64,000 nt of DNA from assembly GCA_037178625.1 (NCBI GenBank), contig CM074137.1, positions 124,001 through 188,000 of the forward strand, read 5' to 3'. The notes under the pieces were generated by a model. That model was not told the origin of the DNA. It did no database searches and saw only the letters and a program-made list of their open reading frames with translations. The DNA is from Skeletonema tropicum (taxonomy: Eukaryota; Bacillariophyta; Thalassiosirophyceae; Thalassiosirales; Thalassiosiraceae). The translations under genes were made by a program, and so were the position numbers. How positions within the stretch are numbered: the first letter of the stretch is position 1; each line of letters begins with the position of its first letter. Positions 63,895 to 64,000 of this stretch are shown here, piece after piece.

Positions 63895-64000
63895 AAATGC
63901 CAATTATGCAGTGCAGAGATTGACTCCATCGCCATCGCCGCCACTGTATGCTGAGAGTGATAATGAGGTTGTAGCGCAATCATTGAACGACCTGATTAGA
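63895..64000 (+). pseudogene. orphan kinase tail, cut by window end (array unit 4)
   Basis: The first 106 bases of a fourth unit follow without a break, showing the array continues. Confidence 0.9.

Larger units (their letters stand above)
56285..64000. repeat. 2.53-kb tandem array, three full units plus partial fourth
   Basis: Units are 56285-58826 (2542 bp), 58827-61357 (2531), 61358-63894 (2537) and 63895 to the window end. Each contains the kinase 3' end, a minus-strand gene fragment and about 1.3 kb of spacer. By eye, units differ only by a 5-bp contraction (GTTCA, unit 1 versus 2 and 3, near 56735) and a 6-bp contraction (CTGAGA, absent only from unit 2, near 58430 in unit 1). The array runs beyond the window. 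Confidence 0.95.

Overview
This window looks like nuclear DNA of a diatom, most probably a centric (Thalassiosira/Skeletonema/Cyclotella-like) species; the genus-level placement is inference. Supporting signs are short spliceosomal introns of about 80-230 bases (one of 626), three DUF6824-type proteins with glutamine-rich tails, MYND-finger/Sel1 proteins, a BspA-type leucine-rich-repeat protein, Ser/Pro-linked wall-type secreted proteins, and a Copia element with the diatom-type reverse transcriptase motif HVDD. I saw no tRNA, rRNA or CRISPR.

Layout. 1-2300: two MYND/Sel1 paralogues head to head. 2725-8809: a complete Copia retrotransposon with identical LTRs and a 5-bp target duplication. 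9195-20534: a decayed MATE transporter gene split by about 10 kb that holds a PIF1-like helicase remnant and a complete Ty3/Gypsy element whose gag and pol lie in one frame, separated by a single UGA. 20697-21028: a Stowaway-like MITE. 21305-31420: three DUF6824 genes; the outer two belong to a 3.1-kb direct segmental duplication, and a degenerate fourth fragment lies between. 31765-33298: a chimeric membrane-protein / B-family DNA polymerase ORF, now broken. 33506-34988: a 1.5-kb LTR element with 121-bp LTRs and one non-gag/pol ORF. 35038-40069: a 31-bp tandem repeat, a small secreted protein, a SANT-domain protein and RanBP1. 40389-42829: one clear MITE and one candidate TIR element. 44096-49913: secreted carbohydrate-binding-type and Ser/Pro-rich genes with many frameshifts, around an LRR gene. 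50553-51780: a decayed TIR transposon. 54633-56489: a STE20/MST-type kinase. 56285 to the window end: a 2.53-kb tandem array that repeats the kinase tail and a minus-strand gene fragment three times, with a fourth copy running off the edge.

Working host genes are few: the MYND/Sel1 pair, the DUF6824 genes, the secreted protein, the SANT protein, RanBP1 (nuclear transport) and the kinase. The rest is mobile DNA, relics and duplications. All three LTR elements have LTR pairs that I read as identical and all lie in minus orientation, which suggests recent activity.
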